A DNA stretch of 64,000 bases from Mangifera indica (lineage: Eukaryota > Streptophyta > Magnoliopsida > Sapindales > Anacardiaceae): assembly GCF_011075055.1 (NCBI RefSeq), contig NC_058144.1, positions 14,251,807-14,315,806 on the forward strand, read 5' to 3'. The notes under the pieces are model-generated. The model worked only from the letters and a program-made list of their open reading frames with translations, was not told the DNA's origin and ran no database searches. Below are positions 34,844-46,453 of the stretch, in pieces. The translations under genes were made by a program, and so were the position numbers. How positions within the stretch are numbered: position 1 is the first letter of the stretch; each line of letters opens with the position of its first letter.

Positions 34844-37134
34844 TGTAACACCCACAGATAAGATTAAGGGTAGACTTATGTTAATCGTGGACCAGAATAA
34901 GTTGAAATTGAATAAGAATATTTAATTTCAACTTATGAATAACCATTTGTAAGTCTACAAACATTCATGCATAGTTTTTCACGTCAGCAAGTTGGAAAGA
35001 GCTACATACATAATTTTAAACAAAACAAATATATGTTTACCTATAAGAGGAATTATGGAAATTGCATTTATAAGTGGCACATTTTCATGATTTTAGGGAT
35101 ATTTTACCCAAACATACAAAAACCTATTTAACCTAATTTTGTGTGCACTACAAAGAAAATGGCTAATTCATTGATTTTGGTGGTAAGAAATGGTTTTTGA
35201 AGATCTTTGGTGGACGAAAGAGTTAGAGAAAAGGAGTTTTTCTATCAGCTATCCTTTAAGCAAAACCCAAGATACCAAGAACATAGGAATCACTCCTAAA
35301 CTATTGAAAATGTTGTTTTATGTGTGTTGATGATTGGATGGTGTCAAAAATTGATTTTCCTCACATTATAGATTGATGTTTCTAGTGATAGTGATTATTG
35401 CATGTATTTTGAGGATATTGCTTTGTGTATTATGTATATGTTTATCGTCTTGCCTTGCAGTGCATATAAAGAGTCATAAGTACATTTGTTAAACACTTTA
35501 GATGATTTTGATAGAGATTTGTTGAAGTTAATGGTATGTGTGTAGTAGTGCTTGCTTAAAGGTTGTGATTAGGGTTGAGTTTTATCTCTCTTTGTTTATG
35601 AAAGTAGTATATCCATGATTACTGTATTTAAACATGTTTTGGTGTGTGATTTCTATTAATTACTAAGTTGAAATATCATGAATTGGTTATGTAGCATTTA
35701 GGCTTTCAAAACAATGTATTTTAGTAGTTTCAAATGTCATAAATGGTTATTCATCAAATACAAACGAATGTTCCATGCCTTGAATGAACTGTCCACACAT
35801 CGTGAACATTCTTTCATGTAATAGTGAACATCCATTCATGGCTTATAATTTTTTTAATGAGGTCATACAAACGTGTATGTACATTTCTCATAACTCATCT
35901 TTGTTAGAAAAGATATCACAAATGATCATTCATTAGACATGAACAAACAAACGTAGTGTAGAAAGACTAAAGTACCTTTAGGACCTAAGAATGAGCAACA
36001 AGGAAAGTAATGAACATTTATCGAAGGATGATGAACAAACGTTCATTAGACTAGGAAATGAACAACCATTAGTGTCTTGTATAAATAACTAAGAATAAGT
36101 AATAAATCCTTAAAATCCAAGGTATGAGTAAGACCTATGAAATAAGTTACTGCCTTAAGAGTCCAAGTTATATCAAGAAAAAAGTGAAAACATTATGAGC
36201 TCACAGTTATGTAGCTTGAGATAACATCATGCTTAGTATGATTGTACCATAGTTAGGGGTACAAGTTTTAAGGTCATTATAAGGAGGCACTTGTGAGATA
36301 TTCCTTACATTGCCTACAATAAGGCACAATATGTAGTAAGGCCATTGATTCGTAATAGAACTTGATCATTTGTAGCAGTATGTGGAAAGTTGTAGTAGGC
36401 TCGAGTTTAATCATAGTCCGATAATGATGTTAGGAGTCGATTACATAGTTATGATACTTATATGGCTAGGGTGTCAAATCTTTATTTCAACTAAGTCTAA
36501 TCAGTAAGTCAGTTACAATTTAGTTTAAGGTTAAGTGAATTTTTACTTGTAAGTGCCTAGTGTAAATAGGATCTTGTCGGTTCACTAGATATGAGGCACA
36601 AGGATCAAATTAGTGAGGTAGGTTTAAAAGACCCAATAGGTCTCCTGGGTTTATGTCATCTAAGTGGAGTAAATGGCTTACTCTTGATGCCTAGTGTAGT
36701 ATAAACTGAGTTTAGAGACAAAATAGGAATTTAATAAAGTTTAAGTTATATTCATATTCACTGAATGTTTATCACTCACAATTTCTTATTTTGTCTATTT
36801 TGTAAGAGATAGAGTTAAGCGATGGATACAATGTGAGGTTTTGGTAGACATGAGAAGTAAGGGCCAAAATATTAATTTATTTCATGTTTCATGTACTTTT
36901 ATGTTTTCAGTAAACTATGGATAATGAAACATTGTTTTTTAGGCATTTGAATTTATGTTATAATTGAAACATCCTTTGTATGTTTTTCACATTTTGTTTT
37001 TCAAATAAAGGTATTTCGGTATTTCATTATTAAAGATATTTAATTTTTTGTTGTTTTTGTTTCAATAATTGCATTGAGTGTCAATGTTAGTAATACATTA
37101 TGTTGGAAAACAATACTTCTAGAGAGGTGTTACA
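34844..37134 (+). mobile_element. Solo LTR (2291 bp) in gypsy pol, opposite orientation, same LTR family as its host
   Basis: It begins TGTAACACCC and ends GAGGTGTTACA. Gypsy coding resumes on both sides: protease at 34840 and below, zinc knuckle and linker at 37135 and above. Internal blocks such as ATTGTACCATAGTTAGGGGTACAAG (36241-36265) are reverse complements of the host LTR near 39330-39360, so host and insert belong to one family. Flanking pentamers GATAG and AATGC do not match, so the target duplication has decayed or boundaries were altered. Confidence 0.85.
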
Positions 37135-38426
37135 AATGCACTCACTTTTACTTGGCCATGAGCGATTACATACACCTTAGTTATGGCACTATCTTTTGTC
37201 TACTTTACTTTTGACTAGGTTGTGTAATTTTTTGCTAGATGCCTTGGTTGTTTGTATTTGAAACATACCTTTTGGTCTATGAGACATTTGCCTAGTACTA
37301 CTTGTCATATTTTTGACATGTAGGGGTATATGACTTCTCTTTCCTCTTGTTGGCTTTCTAGTTCTTCATTCCCTTTGCCTGGAAGGGCATCTTGTCCTTA
37401 TTGGACCTTTTCTGTTATGTTTGGTCCACGAGACTAATACTTTTGTTAAAAATGACAACTAGTAATGGCTTCTAGTTTTTTTTTTAGACAAACACCTCTA
37501 ACCTGAGGGTTCTTCCCAAAGCGTCACTATATGTCTATGATGGCATTGATCCCATCATTACATCACAAGCTATTGTTAGATTTAGCTTGTGGATAAACTT
37601 TTTCATTCTGTTCAACTTGGCACTCATCATTCCTGGTGCAAAACGAATAAAAACATTAAATCTTATAGAGTAATTTTTCACTATGTTGTTCCCCTGAGTA
37701 AGGTTAATGAACTTTTGGGCCCTTAGGTAGTTCATAGTAGTTGTTTTATACTCTGCTTCAAATAACTTCCTAAAATCTGCCCAGGTAACATTGGTGATCC
37801 TTACTGTTTCCAATAGGAGATTCCACCAAACTCTTGCATGTGACTTTAGCATGTATGTGGCATATATTACTTTCACCATGTTCGTCATCTTGAGCAAGAA
37901 CATGGTACTCTTAATAGACTTTAGCCATTCCTCAACTATGGTAGGGTCTTTGGTACCTGTAAACTTTTGAGGTTGATGCTACTCAATAGACTATAAATTA
38001 AGTGTAGTTAAGTCCTTCTTAGAGTTGGGATTTCTATAGAAATTTTTTCATTAACCTCTTACATTGGTGAAACTTGTACTGATTCATTTGTCTATGCAAG
38101 AGCCACCCCTATTGTTGCTCCCTAAGCATCTTGTAGATCAAATTCTTGATATCCGTAACATTTAATCCAAACTAAAAGGTTAGGAGAGTTGTCCCTCAAG
38201 CTTGGGCCTTTTATTGGTTGCCTTGACCATTACCATTCAATCATCTAGATCTCTTAATCATGAATTCTGAAAACTCACATAGGTTATTAGCATTTCTCAA
38301 ATAACAAGAAACTTCATAAACTATACTTATAGTGATTGGTTGTGAGTACGGTCAACGTAACGTGAAGGGTATACATGTCTTTTCTTAAAACCTTTTTCTA
38401 AGACATCCTTTGGGTACTAAAATCAT
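37135..38426 (-). pseudogene. Ty3/gypsy gag and zinc-knuckle region
   Basis: A 122-residue open stretch (37535-37903) is a retrotransposon Gag domain: ATYMLKSHARVWWNLLL, then WADFRKLFEAEY, then FINLTQGNNIVKNYSIRFNV and FAPGMM. Downstream near 37215-37265 a decayed CCHC knuckle reads CFKYKQPRHLAKNY, with cysteines changed to tyrosine, followed by KVYVIAHGQ before the solo LTR. Stops separate the blocks. The order gag, knuckle, protease matches plant Ty3/gypsy elements of the chromodomain type. Confidence 0.87.
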
Positions 38427-38438
38427 GCTCTGATACTA
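38427..38438 (-). other. Primer-binding site of the gypsy element
   Basis: The minus strand reads TAGTATCAGAGC two bases inside the 5' LTR, one change from TGGTATCAGAGC (initiator tRNA-Met). Confidence 0.85.
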
Positions 38439-38440
38439 AC

Positions 38441-40844
38441 TGTAACACTCCCTTTAGAAATACTTCCTTCTAAAGGAAAACATTATAGATATTGACTACT
38501 AGTGTAACTATTTAAATGAAACAAATCAATAAATTAACTTTAACAATAATAATGGACTGAAAGACCTTTATTTATTTAAAGAAACAGAGTGCGTAAAATG
38601 AACAAAGGATGTCTCAACATAAAAACAAGTTCAAATGCCTAAATACAATAATTGGTTGTTCATAGTTTATTGAAAATGTAAAAATACATGAAACATAAAA
38701 TAAAATGACATAATTGACTTATTGCTCACGTATACCGAACCTTTGCACCGAACCTATAACTTAATTTTATCTCCTATAAAATAGACAAAATAAGAAAAGG
38801 TGAGTGATAAACACTCAATAATGTGGAACATAAAGTAAACTTTTATAAATTCTTATTTTGTCCACAAACTTAACTCACACTAGTTTAGTCATCAAGAGTA
38901 AGCTATTTACTCTACCTAGATGACGTGAACTCCTACTTAACTATTTAAAACTAAGATCTAATGGATCTCTCGAAACTGCCTCACTACTTGTCCTCGTACC
39001 ACATATCAAGTGATCCCTCGAGATCTTATTTTTACTTGAAACACTATAAGTGAAAACTTAATTTAAATTGAACTATCGTTGTCATACCAATCAGACTAAG
39101 TCAAAACAGGGATTTGGCACCTTGACCATGTGAGCAATACATACTATGCAGTTTACTCCTTACACTACTATTAGACTGTTGTCTATTTCGAGCTTGCTGC
39201 AGCTCACTACACCTTATTGTCGGTGATAAGGTTTTACTATGAAATATTGGTCCTACTGCAAATCGTGCCCTATTGCAAGTGGCGTAAGAAGTGTCTCATA
39301 AGTAACCACTCATGACAACCTTAAGACTTGTATCTCTAACTATGGTACAATCATACTAAGTATGCATGCTACCTAGTTATAAGCTCATAATGTTTTCACC
39401 TTTTCTCTAATATAAATTGGACTTTTGAGGTAGTATTCTATTCTATTAGTCTTTCTCCTACCCTTGGAGTTTTTAGGATTCATTATTTATCCCTAAATCA
39501 TTCGTATAACATGACTTATGATCGTTCATAACCTACAAATGGTCATTCATTATTTGTTCTCAACGAACAGACATTCCTAATCTAATGAAAAGGCATTTAT
39601 CAGCCTTTGATGCACTTCTATTCCTCTTTATCTAATTGGTTCCTAAGCTCTAAGTATATTTTAGTCTTTCTACACTATGCATGACTATTTATTTTTTTGA
39701 ATGGACATTCGTGACATCTTTTCTGAAGAAGATGAATAACAAGTAACATACATGCATGTTTGTCCAACCTTGTTTAAGAAATTACAAACCATGAATGGGT
39801 GTTCTCTATCATATGAACAATTGTTAATGACATTTGAAAACACTCTTGCAGACATGGGGTGGTTGTTCGTCCCAAACAAATGGTCATTCATGATATCTAG
39901 AAACAAAAACAAAAAAACTACTTATAAAATGTTATTATCTATTCCCAAACAATTTAAAAAACGTTTCAAGACGATAATTAACAGCAGACTTACAATAAAA
40001 CATGCCTAAGCACACCAATCACGAATGTATTAATTTCATAAACATAAATACATAAATACATAAACCTAAACCCTAATCACACCTTTAGGTATTCACGTCA
40101 TCATATACACTATCAGTCTCATCAAATCACCACCAAAATCATATAAAGAATTTAGTAAACGTACATGTGACTTATTGTAAGCACTGCAATGAATGATTAA
40201 TCACATAATTATAAATATACACATCTTAACAACACCGTTTAGACATAACTCATCATCATATACCAACATCAATGCAAACATCAATAAAATAATCTTAAGA
40301 ATCACAACCTATCATCTAATAGGTATACACACTTTCCAAATAAACTAAGAAATAGTTCTTACTTACCTTTTGCAAGAATTTCAACAATCACCTAAGGTTA
40401 CCAAACTGCCTTTCTCTTCTTACAATTTTCGCCTAAGAAAACCCATCAAAAAACATTACCTGAAACCATAACTTACAAAGTCATTCATCTTCTCTTAGCA
40501 TACATTTCTTTTATGGTTAGATGTTTTTGTGCATTTGAGTAAAGATCCCCAAAATCACGATAACATGCCACTTTTTAATGTAATTTCTATAACTAAATGA
40601 ATGGGCATTCACCTTATTGATGAACAGTTATTCGTTTTGTTTAAAATTATGTATGTGGCTCTTATCCAAACTATTGACATGGAGGACTATGCACTACCAT
40701 TCATAAGCATACAAACGATCTTTCATAAGCTAAAATTAAATATTCTTATTTAATTTTAGCTCATGTTGGTCTACGATCGACATGGGTTAACTCACAACAC
40801 TTGAAATAACTATTTTACCTTTAATTTTACTTGTGGATGCTACA
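38441..40844 (-). mobile_element. 5' LTR of the gypsy element, 2404 bp, complete
   Basis: On the plus strand it starts TGTAACACTCCC and ends GGATGCTACA, with the primer-binding site on one side and copia-1 LTR sequence on the other. It is the reference for the split 3' LTR (17999-18946 plus 31352-32189) and for the inverted solo LTR (34844-37134). ATGAACA/CATTCAT-like words recur throughout. The open frames at 39685-40009 have no domain. Confidence 0.88.
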
Positions 40845-41260
40845 CGTGTCTATCTCAATAACTCCTTAATATGAATTGATATACATTAATGACTAACTGT
40901 ATGATTTAGATTGAGCTGCAGACCAATCCCACTGTGGCCATAGTTTTGAGTAGTTATTAATGTCTTATAGTATTTTCATTTGAGATATCTTTTCTTATAC
41001 TCGAGAGTAATAAATCATTTATTGATGCATTATAGCCTCCATTTACATCTTGATAGGACCAATCACCACTATTATGGTTGCCCTTCTTAGATGACATGTT
41101 GGGTGGCATTAAACTATATCGATTCTTATACAAGATAGTTTGATAACCTCAAGTCTAAGGATCATATGTACCCATGAATCAAAAGATATATTCCATAAAC
41201 ACTCGAACAACTATCCATATGAAAATTCTCAAGTTCGATCAATACGTCTCCATACAGCTT
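40845..41260 (-). mobile_element. Copia-1 LTR fragment beyond the gypsy element
   Basis: Directly after the gypsy LTR the sequence runs CGTGTCTATCTCAATAACTCC and continues parallel to 11636-12020 of the copia-1 3' LTR (AGGTGGCATCAAACTATATCGAT against GGGTGGCATTAAACTATATCGAT, then CCATATGAAAATTCTC). Similarity fades after about 41260. It is best read as what is left of the 5' LTR of copia-1, into which the gypsy element inserted. Confidence 0.75.
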
Positions 41261-41559
41261 TCACAAGGCACATGAGATTAGCTTTTCTCCAATGATTTTT
41301 CTAGTTTTCTAGCAACCAAAATGACAAAAAAGGTTAGTACATCATCCCTTGTCATGTTTTAATCATTTTGGTGTTGAGATTTTATTGATTGGATAAAGAT
41401 TTTGGGTTTTTTTAGTTAAGGCTTTTGGTTTTAAACATTTGATTTTCTTGGTCAATTATTGTGTTGTAATGGATAAACTGATTGAGCGCTATTGTGTTAG
41501 AGTAGGTGTATATTCGTTTTTTGTTCAAATGGTAGTTAGAAAATGAAATTTTGATTTAA
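41261..41559. other. Non-coding stretch, nothing recognised
   Basis: AT-rich DNA between the copia-1 LTR fragment and the minisatellite block, with no domain-bearing frame on either strand. Confidence 0.4.
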
Positions 41560-42135
41560 AAAAAATGGAATTCGGGGGTGGGTCACATTCTACCTTAGAG
41601 GAAAATGTTCTACCTCGAGAAATCTCGAGGTGGATAATCTTCCCTTGAGGTAGAGTGAAGCCTTGGGTAATCTCAAGGGAAATGAGAACTTGTGATTTTT
41701 TAAACAGTAACATTTTCAGGAGACCTTGGGGGAACCACGAGGGCATTTGTAGGATGGGAAAAATTTTGATTTTTTAAATAGTGAAACTTGGGAAACTCAA
41801 GGGAGCAGGGAAATTATGAGTTTTTAAACAGTGTTAATATTTAAGGGGGCAAATCACAAGTTTAGGGGGCAAATTGATTTTTTTCTATTCTATAGATTTT
41901 TAACATATAGTTTTCAAATTTTATGTTAGTTTTTTCTATTCTAGTGTATTTCGATGTGTAGTTTCCAAATTTCAGATCCTTTTTCTAGTTTTTCCCATTC
42001 TAAGGATTTTTAACGTATAGTTTTTGAATTTCAGATTTGATTTTTTATTTTTCTCATTTTAGGGGTTTTTAATGTGTAATTTTCAAATGTCAGGTCTGTT
42101 TTAATTTTTTCTCTTTCAAGGGTTTTTTGACATGT
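41560..42135 (+). repeat. Minisatellite block with short palindromes
   Basis: From about 41880 a 50-60 bp unit (CTATTCTA or CATTCTAAGG, ATTTTTAACRTATAGTTTT, AATTTCAGAT) recurs about five times. Just before it, GATTTTTTAAA(C/T)AGT recurs near 41693, 41770 and 41818, and ACCTCGAG-AAAT-CTCGAGGT (41612-41631) forms a perfect 8-bp hairpin. No coding potential. Confidence 0.75.
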
Positions 42136-42349
42136 GTCTTACGATAGCTACAACATACTTGTATGAAATATGTGATAGCTAAAACTTCATGCATATATAT
42201 GTCTACTCATGAAAGTTTATAACATCGATATAACCTCCACAATCTATAAACTGATACCAAACATTTGTAATCAGATATACCTCCAAGTTTAAAGACTTTA
42301 ACACATGGTGGGCAAACTTCTCCATTGTCTATGGTGTAACTTAATGGGT

Positions 42350-44170
42350 GCACTTATCTACAATATTAAAAATCATTAGCATGTCCGTTAGCAAATAAGT
42401 GTAGAAAGACATGATCAATTAAATAATTAGTCTTAAAACTATACATATTTGCATGGTTTCTCTTCTTGTGAAACCATCGTTGAAAGGTGCCCTAAATAAA
42501 CTTAGCCAATATCTTAATAGGCAAACCTCTCTCGTGTCTGATAAGTGCATTAAATGACTTTGTGATGTTGATTATCATTATGTTATACCTATTGCCTAGA
42601 AAATGTGCTCTGCTTTAATGATGATACCCCACCTCACATAGGTAATCCCTCTTTTCCAAGTACATCTCATCAATTTGTCTCATCATGACCTCAAAATCTA
42701 CCTTTGTATAGGCTTTTGTTGCTTTCCGGTACAAGTATGCAACCTTGGAGTTACATTTTTACTTCAATCGCATATTACAATGAATGTGATGGTAATAACA
42801 TTCATGATGTACATTAGAAAGACCTAATCGTTGTTGAGTAGATGGTGTGTGTGGATCTAAGATTATTGTTAACTTTGGTATTTCACTAATGCAATCTTTA
42901 AGTTTTGTCAAAAACCAAGACCACGTTAGATAATCTTCCTTTTATCCCATGTCAAAAGTTATTGGATATATCTTATTATTACCATCCAAGGCCATTGCGA
43001 GAAATAAATACCCCAAATATCAACCCTTTAAAAAAGTAGCATTAATGCAAATTATTGATCGAATGTGTCATTGAAATGCATAGATGTAACAACCCAATGC
43101 CATAAAAAATATTGAAAGTAATGCTCTTCATCTAAATTGTAGCAATAATCTGGTAATAGCATAAACTACTCTTTTAGTGAGCCTCTCAATAACTGTAATG
43201 CCTAATTTCTTACCCCCAAAGCCTATAAATATGATATATCAATTTTATACCTATCGGTGATGTTGATAATGTTCTCTTTAGGTTGATAAATATGATCAAC
43301 CGACACAAACTTTGACTTCATTAATTAACCTAAAGCTCAAGTCCTAGCTTGCCTATGATATGACATTATCTAATCTCTTGAACATGTGTGCGTGGGATTC
43401 ATAGAACAGACTTGGAATAGGTTAGTGGGTTTTAATATTTTTCCCTTTGCCTCGTATTGGCATTATGGATCAATGCACTTAACCTCTTATCTCCCCATAT
43501 CTAACTTTGACATTTTGTACTAGAATCCTTTCTCTAATGCAAATTGAGTCATTACATCTATAAAGTGTTTTTTATTATTAAATAAGTCATAAATTTTTAC
43601 TGAATTCCTTTCTCATATTGATCTTGCACCATTTGATGTTGAAGGCTGCGAAGGAAAATTGGGTAACCACTTAAATGGATCAATAAAGAGATTATCGAAA
43701 AATAGTCTAACATAATTGTTGTCACCCATGCAAAATGGAGACTACTTATATCATAGTTAACATGTGACGTTTTCTCGAAGTTTGGCTTATCAAGAGAAAT
43801 ATCAACCATCTTTTTCCCATCAAAGTTACCTAATCTAGAACCCTCTCTTTGTCTCCATGAACCTATTCTTCAATAATATACAATACATCATTATGAAAAA
43901 TTGGTGAGTCTTCCCCATCAGATTCTTGTGTCAAGTTCACCATCATCATTATCATTGTCATTGTTTTCTTCTTTTCCTTGTGCTTCGATAATGGTATATG
44001 TAACAAAAACTAGAATACATTCTTCAAAATATTTAGACATGTTAATAAGACCTTCGACATCTTCATCATTTTTTATTTTTATTGGGAATTTCAGGTTGAA
44101 ACATTTTGGTTTCATACATAGCTGAATATTATTCAAGATCAAATCGATATCATACTTTTCATTCAATAAC
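42350..44170 (-). pseudogene. Mutator-like (MuDR/MULE) transposase remnant
   Basis: Reading down from 44166, an N-terminal PB1-like block (KCFNLKFPIKIKNDEDVEGL) leads into a decayed MuDR transposase. Visible pieces are a GSLKE-FMLLPDYCYNLDEE stretch, a CIRSIICINATFLKGLIFGV block (about 43000-43070), a GNNKIYPITFDMG-like stretch (about 42950-42990), a WFLTKLKDCISEIP-like stretch (about 42880-42920) and an ERGLPI end near 42520. The block that normally reads I-D-A/G-T-F-L has Asn in place of the first catalytic Asp (codon at 43041-43043). Stops and frameshifts are frequent, so it is dead. Terminal inverted repeats were not identified. Confidence 0.78.
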
Positions 44171-45893
44171 TAGGTAAATCTCTTGAGTGTCGTTTTCTCT
44201 AGAATTTTAACCACTCTTTTATGACCTCAAATGTATTTCATTTCATTCTGATCACTTTGAATATATTATCCTTCATAATGAATAATAGCATAACCCGTCA
44301 TTTCAATAATCAATCCTATAATGACCAATATTCCGTAACTTTTATTAGAAAAATCCACTATAAATTGTATCAATATAATTAACTTTATTTCATGAATATA
44401 AATTCTACATCATTAATTTAATACAAATTTTATCATTAATTTACCCTCAAAGTGTAAAATATCATAATACCTCCTTATCACTAAATATCAATATCAATTT
44501 ACACTTAACTTAGATAAATATCAATTCAACCCCCTTATTCCAAAAAGTTCCATATACACCATATATATTGGAAAATTTCATTTAACCTCACATTGTTACT
44601 TATCCCTTCACCATGCATGGTATAATATCAAAATGCCCCACAAACTCAGTTATTGTCAATTATCAAAATACCCCCTATATTATTATAAATTCCATTTAAC
44701 ACCCTTATGCATTCTCTAGTATCAAAATACCTCCTATATTTTCACAAATTTCATTTAACACCCTCATATTTTGTATAACATCAAAATGCCCTATATATTA
44801 TTGTGAATTTCATTTAATACCCTCATATATTGACTAGTATCAAAATATCCCCTATATTTTTCTAAATCATTTTATGGCAAAATTCTGTATTAATATTTAA
44901 AATATATGAACTTGAGTTAATAAATAAATTATGTTTTGAATTAAGATTATATAAATACCTTGTTATTATGAACCAATTTTCTTCAAATCGAATTTAAAAA
45001 TACAAATTGTCTTCCTTTGAATGAACCCATAGTATCGGATATTGAGTGAAACTGAAAATCTGAATGATGTGATGAATGCATAAAGGGTGGTGGTTTATAT
45101 AGAAGACATGAAGGGCATTTTTGGTATTTTGTTGTGAAAAATAGTTAGGCATGCTTGCTTAAGTTATTTGGCTTTTGCTTATTCTCACTTCAGTTCTTTA
45201 AACTTGGGCATTTTTATTTTAAACCTATTATATTTAGGCAATTAATTTAATTTCCCTTTTAAGATTTACTATAATTTTTCAACATTTTTTTATTTTACAA
45301 TATAAATTTCACTATCTCACTTCAAAAGGGTTTGTTTTAAATAAATAAATATTTTATTACATTCATTTATCTTAACCAATTTTTTTAAATTTGAATTTAT
45401 AATTATTTATTTAGATTTGTTACATAAACAAATTATCTTGAAAAACATAATGATAAGTTAAAAATTAATTTTATGGATTTTGATATTTGAATTTTTAATA
45501 TTTTTTTAACGAAAAGAATGAATCTAAAACTAATCCGGTTCACAAGTTTTAATTTATTTCCCTCACTATAATAAGATGGTATAGTATTAAACTCATTTAT
45601 ATCATTAAAGAGAATACAAAAAACACCTCAATCGCATGGATTTTATTAACCTTATAAGGGTGTTTGAGATTTTTAAGAGAGGTTTAGATAATTAAAAAAG
45701 ACTTTCCCAATAAACAAATAAATCCCAAAAAGGGAAAAATAAAATAAAATCATATAATATAAAAAGGTTTCTTAATATGAGTATTTAATAGTTCTCCAAA
45801 TTGTATGGGATACCTTAATTCAGAAAACTAACTTTACAATAAACACATTCCTTATTGTAACATAGTTTGTTTGTTTGTTTTTTTATTATGTAT
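44171..45893. other. AT-rich non-coding DNA between the MULE and the MITE
   Basis: Contains the 59-bp minisatellite and, at about 45080-45115, a TTTATATAGAAGAC stretch that could be the old MULE promoter. No gene seen. Confidence 0.45.
44575..44868 (+). repeat. Minisatellite, 59-60 bp unit
   Basis: TCATTTAACACCCTCATAT followed by TAGTATCAAAATACCCCCTATAT recurs. The three best copies start at 44691, 44751 and 44810, with one or two degenerate copies before. It lies upstream of the MULE transposase relic. Confidence 0.88.
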
Positions 45894-46081
45894 AAATTTT
45901 TGGACCAATACTATGTGTACCCACTTTGGGTACATAAATATATACACACTCATATGTGTCATCATATAATTGATTATTGTTTTATTTTTAATTCAAAATC
46001 ATCCAATCACATGATGATACATATAAATGTGTATACATTTGTGTACCTAAAGTGGATACACATAGTTTTATTAAAATTTTT
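45894..46081. mobile_element. MITE-like foldback element, about 190 bp
   Basis: The left arm (AAATTTTTGG...ACTATGTGTACCCACTTTGGGTAC) is a near-perfect inverse of the right arm (GTACCTAAAGTGGATACACATAGT...AAAATTTTTG). The similarity extends about 80 bases inward (ATGTGTCATCATATAATTG against CACATGATGATACATATAAA). The open frame at 45867-46142 only reads through the arms. Confidence 0.8.
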
Positions 46082-46345
46082 GAAGCCCACAAATGTTAAC
46101 GTTGGTATGGTAACACTAACACAATCCAAAAATTCTAAGTGAAAACACAGGAATGTCACCAATACTCACTCAAAAAATAAATAAAACCTTTAATTTCACA
46201 AAAATTAAATCGGCCCAATTTGTTTATTGTCATTGGGCAACACCATAATAATACTCTACTAACTATAATTTAATCCACCAAATTCAATTCAAGGGACCCC
46301 GTTACTAATTCAATTTCAACCTAACAACACCACAATTAACAAACG

Positions 46346-46361
46346 AAACGACGCGTCGTTT
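46346..46361. promoter_or_regulatory. 16-bp palindrome AAACGACGCGTCGTTT upstream of the ETO1-like gene
   Basis: A perfect palindrome about 90 bases before the expected start codon, of the AAACGRCG class found near plant transcription starts and related to the motif at 2379. A T-rich tract follows. Promoter role inferred from position. Confidence 0.5.
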
Positions 46362-46453
46362 TCTAGTTCCACAGTCAATTTTTGTTTTATTTATTTTAAT
46401 TTTTTTTCAGTTTTTGTGCTCACGGCAAATTGTGGCTGCAATCTTTCTGGTGA

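Noticed and set aside
39685..40009. Overlapping frames in the gypsy 5' LTR as genes
   Set aside because: Both strands are open only because of repeated LTR words, and the 3' LTR counterpart does not keep the frames.
44575..44868. Regular repeats as a CRISPR-like array
   Set aside because: Units are head-to-tail without unique spacers, in a plant nuclear genome; this is a minisatellite.
45867..46142. 91-residue frame as a small gene
   Set aside because: Runs through both arms of a foldback element; no family match.
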